This document shows positions 40,036-52,000 of a DNA stretch of 64,000 nucleotides, in pieces. Location of the stretch: assembly GCF_031877795.1 (NCBI RefSeq), contig NC_133931.1, positions 24,550,264 to 24,614,263 of the forward strand. The letters run 5' to 3'. This stretch comes from Strix aluco. Its lineage: Eukaryota; Chordata; Aves; Strigiformes; Strigidae. The first letter of the stretch is position 1. Each line of letters starts with the position of its first letter. The notes under the pieces are model-generated. The model did not search any database and had not been told where the DNA came from. It worked only from the letters and a program-made list of their open reading frames with translations. Both the position numbers and the translations under genes were made by a program.

Positions 40036-40066
40036 ATTCCTGTAAGACAAAATGTCTTACAGGAAT
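40036..40066. repeat. Perfect 14-bp inverted repeat with 3-base loop
   Basis: ATTCCTGTAAGACA (40036-40049) is followed by AAA and its exact reverse complement (40053-40066). It would form a stable stem-loop in RNA or a small cruciform in DNA. It lies in the intergenic spacer. The arms are too short for a standard microRNA precursor, and no U-run follows directly. Confidence 0.8.
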
Positions 40067-40593
40067 ATAAATTATCTATCATTAACCCCTTAATCCCTAC
40101 TGGCCTGTATCAAAACCAATTCCACATGCATCTTAAAAAAAAATGTTTAAAAATCACTGCCTTAAGCAACAGCCGATCTGGAAGGTGTATTTTTAATTGC
40201 AGATTTTCAATTTGTTCTTCTGTGCAACTACTCTGGATCTTTTGGAGTGCTAAGGAAAAGTAACAGACTTTCACATGTGTGGTCCCTCTTTCTCACCCAG
40301 CCCAACTCATTCTGCACAACTGGCTTTGCCTGTGGGTGAAGCTGCCTTCAGTAACACCTGGTACAACCTGGGTAAGATTTTTCAGAAGTACATGTGTGGT
40401 ATTTATAATTAATTACAACTGTAGACACATTGGATTCATCACTACAGCCACAGTTAAAACAGCTAGGGTGTCTCAAGTGGGGAGGAGGTGGCTTATTTCT
40501 GAGGTGACATTTAAGTTCATTTTTGAGTGATAAAGCTCTGCATAACTCAGGTTTTGCCTGTCCAAGTTTGCTTTCTCATCATCCTTTTGCTAA

Positions 40594-40610
40594 AACACAC
40601 ACACACACAC
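40594..40610 (+). repeat. (AC)8 microsatellite
   Basis: This is a short dinucleotide repeat in the intergenic spacer. Confidence 0.85.
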
Positions 40611-43600
40611 AAAAGAGCCTTTTTGATATTACCCTATGTGTAAAAAAAGAACAAAACCAGAAATAAGTGATGTGTGAGAGTGAGCCCTGACAGACACACG
40701 AGTTTTATATGCATGAGCTCTCTCATCCATCACAACCATTGTATTCTTTTTAAAGGAAAACATTTTCTGGGCTAAGAAACAGGACGCTGAGAGGACTGAG
40801 CTGAAACAAACAGCCTGTCTCATCCTGGCCCTTTATTAGATCTTCTCAAGATGAAATGAAATACTGAATTGCACCATCCTTTCTAGAAATTACAGCAAAT
40901 CCTCACATATTTGGATCAAGAAATCTGAGACACTCTCTTCCTTCAGACTGCTTTTTCATGCTCTGCTTTACTCTTGCTGTGTCCTGGATGTCTTTTTGAT
41001 TTCTATTTCTTAAGAATCGGGCTTAGCTGTGCAAGGCTGTCAGATTAAGCAGCACTGCTGTAAGCCTGTAATGAAAAGACAGCTAAAATGTGTCAAGCAA
41101 GCTGATGCTGGTACATTATGCACATCTTGGAGTATCTGAAAAAAAAAAAAAAAACCAACAAAAAAACCCCCAGTCGGTGTAGGCATTTTTCCTACTATAG
41201 AAGAAACTGTATTTCTTTAAGAGATCCAATGTAATAAATGAAAGCTGTGTTTTTTCTGTTCCGTTCTTTTGACACCCCTTCTACTTTGCAAACTACCTTG
41301 AACTCATTCATTTCATTTTGTCCAGGGTCAAGCAGGTTCTGACTTTCAAAGCTGCCACAAAAAGGTTTCAGCCCATATCTTCTGTCCTTTCCCCAAGTTC
41401 TTATCACTCAGTACAAGTTTACTTGCTCTTGCAGGGATCTGACGAGACCAGTGTTCACAAAGAAGAATTTTAGTACAGCTGAGTTGAATTTGCAAGAGGT
41501 AAACTGTGAGTGTTTCAATTGCTGACCTCTGGGAAGAGCATTTAGAAACACGGGACTTTGGGCGCTTTGGGTGGGGATTTTCTGCATGTTTTATTTTTGG
41601 AAAATAAACAACGCTATTGCTTTTCTCAGTCTTAGCGCTTCAGAAACCTGCCTTTGGTAGTGTACTCCCCTAGCTCTGTTCCCACTACCTACCTCACATG
41701 GACACGTTAATGGATCAGGTTTGACATATCTGGCTCTTCCAGATTTAGAGCACTGAAAGGAAACTGTCATGCTGCATTTGACTACCCTCTGTCTGTGTGT
41801 GCCATGATCCCCCAAGGCTTCCACCTCCATCGAGCGGTCAGTCACCCTGACAATTATTTACCCAGTTTTTCAACAAGTCCAGCTGCCTTCTTGCCAGGTA
41901 ACTTCTTCCATTACTTACATGCTGCTAAACAAACCAATTGCCCTGAATGTTTTTAACAAACACAACAATCTGGCCACGGTCACACCTTGCTTCATCCCAC
42001 AGAGTAATCACTACCCTCTTTTTCACCTACCTCATTTTCTGGATTTGCAATGGTAAAGAATGTGTATCTCAGAGCCATGAGACCCTCAGCTTGGTAGGTC
42101 CATTAATCACTGCGCCTGTCTTCACATAACAGGCAACTACCATGTAAGTCATGGTTCAGGCTGGGAAAAGACCCTTCACCAGGTGAATCTCAAGTACTAC
42201 GTTTATTCAGCTCCTCTGAGGGAGCCATAGGAAGAGCTACAGGAGCAGCATGTTAGCATTTGAGCTCTTCACAGTGCTACAGATAATGCCAGAATTGCCT
42301 TCTGTGCTTCATTTCAGCTCTCAAAAACTCTTGCCAAGCAAGGAACGAGAACTAAGGGTTTGTGCTGGTATCCATTTTGAGAAAGTTATCTGGAGGACAG
42401 CATGGGAGCTGGAGAGCTTGTGAGAGCTTCTTTGCTGGGCAAGAGCTTCCTGGGTTCCCAAGAATGGTCACATAAAATGCCCACAGGAGCTGATGCAGAT
42501 GCTCTGGGGTAGTTAACCAATGGGTAGTAACTGCAGTAAGATACAGCCTAAGAATAGATGTGTGCTGCAAACTACATCTGATTCAATATGATGAACACAG
42601 ACATACTGTCCAGCTGATACACAGATAACACAGGTTTACTTATCCACAGTTTGATTATCTGGTGTTGACACAGTTCTTATGACTAAGTCACCCTTGAGAC
42701 GCTCAGAATCTGGAAATCCCAACAACAGATAAAAATTTCCTTGCAGCTACATAAAGTCACAGTATTTTTCTGACAAACTTTGGCTGAGAGTTTTGAGCAT
42801 TTTTAACTTACCAGGCTTGCAGTACATTTTACAAGGAGAGTGAAGTCTTAAGGCATAAATCACTGACTTAAAGGAAAACAACTGTGTAGCGATATTACAA
42901 GATATACAGAACAGGATGCACTTGGATTCCAGTTTCTGTTCATTGGCTCACCAGAGACAAGGATCATAAATCAGAAATAGAGAATGGAAATCAAAGAAAA
43001 GTAACAGGAAGTGTCAAAATGAAAACCTGGCAGAAATTACCGATAGGAGGAAAAGAAAAAAAGACTCCAGATGTTTTTTTTTTTTTTTAAAAAAAAAACA
43101 ACCTGGGAAAGATTCAGTGAACAAAAGATCTACAAGCAGAAAAGAAAAAATGATAGCTTGGGTGGGGGGCTTCTCCTCTTCCTTTCTCACATATGAGCCA
43201 GGTTTAGTGAGGCAAGAAAATATGTATCTACTAAGATGAGGGAGGCGACAGGGGAAAAAGCCATATAAACATCACCTCCCCTCCTTTCTTCCCATGAAGC
43301 ACAGCTCTGGAAACTCTGATCCTTGAAATATTTCAAGTTGGGCTCACAATTCAAAAGATTCATTAAATCCAGGATTATTACCATGACAGAACTTGATCAG
43401 AGCAGCCAGGCTGTAATGTTTAAGGGGCTCCTCATTCACACATACCTACAGGCTGCAGCACTTGCAGTCACACGGCAAGCAGCGTGTGAATCCCAGCCCT
43501 GCGCAGCACCAAGCTTTTTCCTCTGGGGCCATCTGCCGGCTTTCGTGCAGACGCTTCTCAGGACCTTTCTAGGACAATGACTGCTTTATCAGGTGCATGA

Positions 43601-43718
43601 AAGGTGAGTGATGTTGGAGCAGTTCAGCATGATTTCTCACAAAGCTGTAGTCCAGGCCATGCTGGAGGCTGCATCTTTACATCCTACATGCTGCCAGAAC
43701 TCCAACCATTGCACACTT

Positions 43719-43942
43719 CATAGAATCACAGAATCATTCAGGTTGGAAAAGACCCTTGGGATCATCGAGTCCAACCATCAGCCCTACTCTACAAAGTTCT
43801 CCCCTACTTCATATCCCCCAGCATCTCATCTAAACGACCCTTAAACACATCCAGGGATGGTGACTCCACCACCTCCCTGGGCAGCCTATTCCACTGTCTG
43901 ACCACTCTTTCTGTGAAAAATTTTTTCCTAATGTCCAGTCTC
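43719..43942 (-). mobile_element. CR1 LINE, 5'-truncated 3' tail
   Basis: On the + strand it begins with the CR1 terminal repeat in antisense (ATAGAATCACAGAATCATTC), then GGTTGGAAAAGACCC and ATCATCGAGTCCAACC, all diagnostic of CR1 3' ends. Translated on the - strand, the middle gives [20 protein letters not shown] and then [10 protein letters not shown], the C-terminus of the CR1 reverse-transcriptase ORF2. Similarity to CR1 stops near 43940, close to an A-rich stretch at 43964-43987. About 220 bp remain, so it is a dead copy truncated at its 5' end. It lies between the genes, just beyond the likely POP1 3' end. Confidence 0.92.
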
Positions 43943-45352
43943 TTTCTTTGGTCTGAAGACTTTAAAAAAAAAAAAAAATAAAAAAATCCAGCCCCACTTC
44001 CAATACTTCTCTTGCAATGAGAGATGTTCTCTCCCCTTCCCCATGTGTGCGCCATATTTAATGCAACAATAGCCCTAAATTTTAATAATTGTGGGGGTAA
44101 GGGACTCTAAACCCTTCCTCCACCAAACAACTCCAGCCAACATTAAGTGATTCACCTAAAACTTTTCCAAATAAAACTGTGAATGAGAGAATTCATTTCC
44201 AGACTGACACTTAGAAGTAAAGTCATTAACTGATCTATATTTAATTTCTTAAAGAAACAAGCATAGTCAGTAGACTCCTGAATTAAGAGTAGATTACATT
44301 TTTATTTGTACATGATCATTCCAGGGTAATTCTACCAACTGGCATATGTTTGTATCATGCTGCTACTAAACCACAGTGTATTACAAACTCATTTTCAAGC
44401 TGCTTAACTCAAGAATGGCTAGAAGCTTAAGGCTATCATTAAAATATCCCAACAAAACACCAAAACCAACACACCAACCCACACCACCCCAGTCAAATCA
44501 AACACCTTTCTCCCCTCACCCCTCCAGCATATAAATTTTATGACTGAACATTCATAAACCATAATGTAGCATGAACAAACCTTCAATCCTAGCACATTCC
44601 ATACAAAAATAATGTTTTAAGGAACAAAAATATCCCCTATTAACAGAAAAATGTATGCTGACCCACCAACAGCAATTTGCATCTGAAAAGCTTATTACCT
44701 TTCAAAAAAGTTCTCTCTCTCAGACTGGAGAGACAGACTGATATGCTTTTCAATTTAAGAGCTCCAGTTGCTATAATTCAAGATTATATAGCACGGCTAT
44801 ATTCTATTTGCATTTCATTTAAGCATAGACCTTTTCCACCACAGTAAGTACCCTTCTGCTTTCTGTGCTAGGTTTCTGTACTTAGCTCTGTTCCACTGCA
44901 GCCACATGTATTCAGACACGAGGAATTGGGAAAAGCCACTTGCTATATACGCTGGTCCAGATCGCATGCAGTTACACATGAAAGTGCACTGGAAAATTTC
45001 AATCCATCTGACCAAAAGATTTCTAAAAGGAAAATAATGATTTTCTGTGTGTTATAGCATCCACTGCTCTGAGGTGAAAAATGAACAATAAGCTTCTTTA
45101 GAGAAGATCATGATAATGGATGCATTACTGTTAGAAATCCTTAGCAATGCAGACATCAAAAGAAATATTAGGTCTGTTTATGCATTAGTTATTTTCATGA
45201 ATAACGCTACAAAGCTTTTTAATTATTTCATAATCCTCAAGACATCGTTGGGGCTCAGAATCTTCTCAAATTTGAGACATACCAGAAAGGCCACAGAAGA
45301 CAAAACAGACATTCTTTGGTATTTTTGGCATTCTACTGCATTGCAATGATAC
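43943..45352 (-). other. POP1: Probable POP1 3' UTR and flank
   Basis: AT-rich sequence after the POP1 stop with candidate poly(A) hexamers (complement 45223-45218 and 44306-44301), an A/C-rich patch at about 44448-44520 and an A-rich stretch at 43964-43987 beside the CR1 copy. No coding signal. Confidence 0.5.
44301..44306 (-). promoter_or_regulatory. POP1: Candidate POP1 poly(A) signal
   Basis: A canonical AATAAA on the complement lies about 1.05 kb past the POP1 stop. An alternative ATTAAA lies nearer, at complement 45223-45218, about 130 nt past the stop. The interval contains no coding signal and is probably 3' UTR. Which signal is used is unknown. Confidence 0.35.
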
Positions 45353-46013
45353 TTAAACGTCAATATTAAGTCTTGCAAATCTGTACTGTAAAGATGCTGG
45401 AGTTCTTAACAAAACGATCCCTTTTTTATCTGCTGGCTGGTTGTGTAACATATAAAGCAGCCCTGTCAAGCTAACAAAACCCAATGCTTCTCCACAGCCC
45501 ACAGCCAATGAAAAATCCCCTCGAGTGACATATCCCAAGAGAGTTCTGGAGCAGTGGGAAGTAACGTCGGGGAGAGCATCTGCCCAAAGACCAAGAATGA
45601 GGTCTTCATGTTCCTCAGTTGCTTCTTTATCTGGAATGCCCAGAGGGTCACCTTCTAGAGCCTTCATGTTACCCTTTTTCTTCTTCTTCTTCTCCTCTTT
45701 TAATTTCTGCACCTTGTACTTGAATATGTCACGATGTTTGGGTTCTTGAGGACCACAGAAAAGTTTGTTTTTGCTTAGATGCAGCAAGTCGTCTTCTGTT
45801 GGGATACAAATCATGGCATGTAATTCAGGGTTCCCCTTTCTTAAGAGAGACAGGTTGACCCATACAAGAGCCCTTGGATAGCTCATCAAGATTGGCAAAA
45901 AGACATCTTCAGTCATTTCCTTCTGTCCCAGTCGAGAAATAAGGCGGATTCGCCGATCCTTACCAGCAGTGGGATAGCACCAGGCTGATAACTGCATTAG
46001 TAGTTTCTCATTC
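45353..46013 (-). CDS. POP1: POP1 terminal coding exon L (661 nt) with stop
   Basis: The acceptor is TTTTAATAG, and the stop TAA is at complement 45355-45353. It encodes [12 protein letters not shown], then [19 protein letters not shown], a Lys-rich tract EEKKKKKKG (about 45670-45700), [33 protein letters not shown] and the end [12 protein letters not shown]. It matches the POP1 C-terminal domain over its whole length. The Lys tract is coded mainly by repeated AAG triplets, so it is a coding microsatellite. Confidence 0.97.
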
Positions 46014-49000
46014 CTATTAAAAATTTTTAAAATAAACATCAAGGATAGTTATTAATAAGTAGTACAACAGAAATCCAGTGCCCCGCATATTTGTAGGAGC
46101 ATGATTAGAAAAAGCCCTGGGGCTTTCTGTAACCTTCCAAGCTGGTATTTGTATTATTCTTAGCACAAAAAGAACACGGGTGAGTGGAATTCGTGTGTGA
46201 GGCTATTTCTTCAGAAGGAAACATTACTTGTTAAAACCCCCAAAACCTGTTAAATCACAAATGCTCTAAAACCTTCAACAACATTAATGCAGTTCAGAAC
46301 TGCCAATATTTTCTTCCCCTGATAACTACACAAAAATGAAAGACTTGCATTCAAGCACTTTCTAAACACTGTTGCTGCCCTCATGCGTTGCATTGCAATG
46401 CAGGGGATTCTCCATTTTCTTTATAGACTTTATTACGTAGTGCAAGAACCACCTGTAAAGATGTATTAGAAAAGAGAATGCAAGCTGATTTACACAGCAA
46501 CAGTTTTAAAATCACAAACAGGAGCCTCTAAAAGCTCCCTCCACCTGGAAGCACACAAAATATACCAACTCCAAGAACACACTAAACTCAGGATAAATTT
46601 AAGATAATTCAAGAAATTTACTTCATCTAGTCACAAAGTTTGCTGGACTTCCACTCAACAGCAAATTCTGATCCATGACAAAACTATTTAATCTCCTCAC
46701 TGTATTTGGATCAAATAATTCTCTCATATTAATAACCAAGTCTGAGCTCTTCCTTTCCCCAATTCAATAATACCCAATAAAGCAGTAACGCCTCATATCC
46801 GTGTACCATTTTGACATACCTGAGAACAATAAAGTCACTTGTCATAGTTTCACCTTTCTCACCAAAGTCTTGGGTGCCTGTAACATCCTCTGTCTTTAGG
46901 GCACCTTCGGACCTTGTTACTTCCATGGTCTCCTCTACCTCACGAGTCTCAGCGGAAGCTTCTTCGACCACTTCTGCTTTGGGGTCACAAAAGCTATGCC
47001 CTTCAGTTACGCAGCACTCAGGGTGTGGGGAAGACTGACGCACAAATTCTCCTGAAGCTTTCATTCTTCCTTCCCAGTTCTTTGTCAGCTGCCCCCAGGG
47101 ACAGACAAAAGGGGATAGAGTGCCCATCTTGACATAATTTGCCCTTTTTGCAGGTGGACGTCTAAATGATAAATAAAGTAAGTAAGAATGTTTGTTTCCT
47201 GGGCCCTTATTCAGTCTCTAGCACTTCAAAAGACTGTCTACTTTGTCCTGCTGGTCTAATAATGTTTTCTGTTTTCAAACCCAAGTATTTAGAAAGTTAA
47301 CTTTGCATTCCCTTTGCAATCTCACTGAACAAGAATTTTAAAGTTATACTTCCAGACAACACTGCTGTTCTGACCACCATATCCTTTCAGCCATGCTGGA
47401 TATTTCTATGTACCGTGACTGACACCACCACCTTTTCCTCTGAACTTCTCCTTCCTCCCCCTCCTAGCTGGAAGGGGAACCAACACCAGCTGGTGCAGAG
47501 GACACTTCCAGCTACTCCATACTCATGGTTAAGAATTCTGTGTTTATTGTAGTGAAATGCAAACTTCAGAATATCTGGTATTTAAAAAGTGGACAGTGAA
47601 ATATACCTCTTCATTCACTTTATTCTTTAACACTTAGTACATACTTTGATATTCTGCCTTTGCCTTTTCCTACCTCCTCCCTCATTTGTTGCTAAGGGAG
47701 CTTGAAATAGCTTTGTTTATTTTATTGTTATGCAGCCTTGTTATAGCCTTATAACTGAGGATATCTCTGGGAATAGAAAGTTTTAGTTAATTTATATGCC
47801 CAGTTTAGCATAGCTTTTCTGTTAAATATATCTAGGATTCTTTTCTTTTTCATATAACACTAGGATTTGAAACACTAGTGAAAGACCTCAATAAATCCAA
47901 GTCTAAATGAACACAACAGGTAATTAAGGCAATATTTTAAGCAGTATTCATTTTTTCATTCATGCAATCAATTTTTAAGTTAATATTACCGTTTGAATTT
48001 TTCAAGAAGACTGGCTTCCAGCTCTTTGGCAAACTGCATTCCAGCTTGACAGTCTGGGAAATCATTCGGAGTGTGAGGTGTCCTTTGATATTCAGAATGC
48101 TTTAAAGCCTCTTGCAAGCCACCGACTCTTACACCTCGATATATCTGTTATAAAAACCAAAACCCAAGAAAGCAATGTTTGTACTGATTCTGAGTTCCTA
48201 ACTGAAACCAAAACATTAATGCTCCGGAAGCTACTGCCTTAGAAAACTGAAAGTCTGTCGCTTTAGCTTTCAAAAAAATAAACTTAAGTACAGTTTTCAC
48301 AGTTCTACATGCTCATTTCAACAAAAATGTTAGTCATGCTCTTTAAATTTAATTCTGAAAAACTATCACCAAAACTGAAGAGAATTTCACAGGTTCTGAT
48401 CTTGTACGTTGCCAGGAATGTCATGTTACTTTGACAAAGTCACTGCCCAATTTATTTTACCTGTACAATAGGTATCACTGCAATTAATCCCCCTGCACAT
48501 TCAAAAGTGTCAATTTAACTGCAGAAAGACATTAAAACCGCCATCTAAACATTCAAAGCAGGATGCTCCAAAGAGCACCAGAGAAGTATTCAAGCTTAAC
48601 TCAAACTTTGTGTTTCAAGCTCTCTCCCAAATCAGAGGCAACCAATTTGTTGACAGAGTGGTGGAGATAGCCAAGCTGGAAATGGATTAGCAGCAGGCAC
48701 CAAATGATTTCTCTTTAGAGGCATATGTCTGTAGAAACGCAAAATCGAAGAGCTATAGCATCAGCTTTCTCTCCTTACTCCCCACTCTGATTTCCTGCCT
48801 TAGACTGCCATGTGGGCACAGTTATACCCAACAGAAGATATGGAAAGCTATTGTTTATTTTTAAGATTTTAAGACCAAGCCTCTGTCATCAACCAGTTCA
48901 TACACACTCTTTTAAAGTGGGATTTTGATCCTGTAATTGTGAATTGGTTACACAATATGAAGTATTCTCTCTAAAATAAATTCCTTTGAACCAAATTACA

Positions 49001-52000
49001 TAATTTCTCATGTTTACTCGCAATTTGGAATGAAAGTCACTTACAAAAGGAATCCAGAAAGCCATGCCCCAGCCCTTTGGGAGATAGATATCCCAGCCAC
49101 TCCCCCATCCTGGTCGATCTTCTCCAGCCATTTTCCCTGGCTGCTGCACCAACAGTATGGGAATCTTAGATTCACAAGGACCCAAATCAAGGTGTGATCC
49201 AGGTACCAATAACTGAGCTCTCATGTGGTTTAAATCCTGAGAAGGAGACATTTCCCGTAAGTTAGTAACCATTTTCCCCTCTTCCATATACCCTTCCAAG
49301 ATACAGAGAGGAAGTGAGCTTATAACTAGGAAAAATATGCTAGTAATATGCTACATATGTGAACTGACCTTCATCAGGGCATGAAAAATGTTTTTAGAAA
49401 AATGAATTAAACACCCTTTTTCTCCCCTTCTTATGCCATAGACCTTGATGGAGAGCAGGTACTGAAACTTAGAGCAAAAATGTACAGCACAGATGAAGGA
49501 AGAAAAGCTATTGCAACTTGATATTTATAGATTTGTGCACAAGACTAGACTGAACAGGTGCTTACAGACAGTCTGTCAATACATGGAACAAATCTGAACT
49601 ACATCCAGGGAGACGGGAAGAACATTTGGTCATGAAACAGTTTCACATAAAGCATGCTGGCACCAAGGCTTTGTCAATCACCAGTTGTTATATTCCATTG
49701 TACCACATTAAGGATACATTTATAAAAAAACAGACCATCAGACTGCCTCTTTACATGTCCCTTCTGGATCATCTGTTTGATAAGGTAAATATGACATTTT
49801 ATGACAGTATGAACACTGTCATATGCAAAAAGATTGTGCCGATAACTGTTATGTACTAGTGTAGTATTTAGTAAGTACTCTGCTTTTTTTATACTATGTC
49901 AGCCAGTTTGAAAAAGCACAAAACTAATTTTCATAAAGAGAATATTTACAGGGATGTTTCTGCCATACAAATATTTTCTCTTTTTGATTACAATGGTTCC
50001 AAAAGTTTATCACCTCTTGTGACTAAATCACCTTTTTACCCATGCATTTTGTGGGTTGCTTCTCCATTGCCAACGGAAGTGTCAAGATAGGAGATTTCAA
50101 GCCTGTAACAACACATTTAAAGCTTTCCACAAATCACAGGTTATTGCCCAGAATGCCCACAACACAGTGTGCTGCAGTTCAGAATGACAGGGATTTATTT
50201 CCTTCCAACTTCCACAATTATTCTGTCAGGAGAATCGTCCTGGCTATGACTGAGCAGTGAATGGCCAGAGCCTCTCTGTGCCACTTCATCCCTTTTATCT
50301 GTTGCACAGGAGTCAAGGTGATGTAGGAAAATCCAATTCGAAACCCTTCTGATAAATAAACCTACAACTATTTAGGCCTGTAGACAATCCAATAAAGCTT
50401 TCTTTTAATTGAGTCATGAACAATGGTTGTGCAAGAGCATTACACAAAGGCTACAAAATAAACACTTCAACTCAGCAGCTGGATACTATGACATCAGGAA
50501 ACTGCTGCTCTTGGATTTATACAAGTTTCAAGAGTCTTGCTCTATGGACTCTATGGACCATTAGCCATTTTCTCCATGGCAATCCACCTTCTTAGTTACC
50601 TGCTCCGAGATTTTATTTTCAGTGACGTTCTTACAGATGTCCTGGTCCCAGATAAAGCTGTGAGCACAGTCTACAGGTACACCCTCCAGGTACAGCTGCC
50701 TAACTTTATCATTATCTACAAAAGAAGAGAATCTTCAAACAAAATTCAAACAATGTTTGTTGCTTAAGTATCAAATTTAAAACCACTCCACTATCATAAG
50801 TACAGTGAGCAGACAACTACAGAAACGGACTACTAAAAACTTAACAAGCATCACTGCTTCTGGAATATCTTACTATCACATGTTTTTCCAAATACAAAAT
50901 ATGAAATAAACTGGTTTAACCTGGTGTTCTCTTACAGGCATTTCTTATTACAAATGACATCACCTTTGGCAATATAAGTTATATCTCTACTGTGCCACCT
51001 TTAATATTCTAGAATCTGACCTTTCAGGCAGAGTGTGAAGCTCAACAGGTTTGGTAAAAATCAGAAACAGCAACACTACAAAGCCTGAAATGTCTGCCTA
51101 AGTAAACTTGTAAGAGAAGCGAGGATAAACTTTAAGAACTGCACATACAGGAAATATTTTTATGGATATGACTAGTATGCAGCTACTTATTTAGCACTAG
51201 CTTCCCACTCTGAATCTTTTCAGGCTCTGAACTTCAAGGAAGGGACTATTCTTTGCTTATGTCTGCACAGACCAACAGTTGTGTGCGTTACTGAAGATAA
51301 GTAACATTTTAAGCTTTAGAACTGATTGTTGAGGTATTAAATAACCTATCTCTTCTTCAGCTTCGCAATCTAAACAAAGCAGAGAAAATGTATACGTACC
51401 TTTAGTGATCTATGGATTAAAAGCCTTCAGCGTACAGTATGTAATGCATGCTGATCCATGTTTTTAAGTAAAATAATTCTTAACAATAAGTAATGCAATG
51501 AAATTATTAATAGTTCTGTGATTAAAACTTACAGGGACTGCTGCTCATTTTATAATCTACAAGGTCTTACATATTAAACAAACATTATGTGTTGGGTTTT
51601 GTTTTTTAAAGCATGGAGACTTTCAAAAGAAGATTCAGCTAATTTTTCTAGTTAATGTTGACAAAGACTTTGAGCACAGAAGACATAGATTATTCAGTGG
51701 TACTAACAACACAATAGGTACTACCAAACATAACTGCAATAATTATTTAAAATCTCTAACTTTTAAGATGTCCCCATTACTAAGAGTTGCAAAATCCTTT
51801 GAAAGAAATATTAAATATGGCAGCACTCCTGACAGTTTGATGGTGTTATTAAGCTGATACTTGCTATGTGTTCTTGCTGATGAATTATATTTACGTGAGA
51901 GGAAGAAACACTAAAGAAGTTGCCAGATTAGGGTGGCATTCCTTCAAATTAAGAATGATACAACTAAAAAGGAAATCCTTGCTAATTCCCTGCCAATTAA

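Larger units (their letters stand above)
22437..43718. other. Intergenic spacer between NIPAL2 and POP1
   Basis: This 21 kb holds the hAT-like relic, homopolymer runs, microsatellites and the hairpin at 40036. The longest open frame (33260-33910, + strand, 216 codons) has no recognised motif. No set of splice-compatible exons, RNA gene or CpG-rich promoter stood out. A GC-richer interval near 26640-29600 may hide an old repeat that I could not name. Confidence 0.6.
46014..50599 (-). other. POP1: POP1 introns between exons L, K, J, I and H
   Basis: Four introns (46014-46819, 47162-47989, 48145-49044 and 49237-50599) of 0.8 to 1.4 kb. They are AT-rich unique sequence with no recognised repeat or RNA gene. 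Confidence 0.7.
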
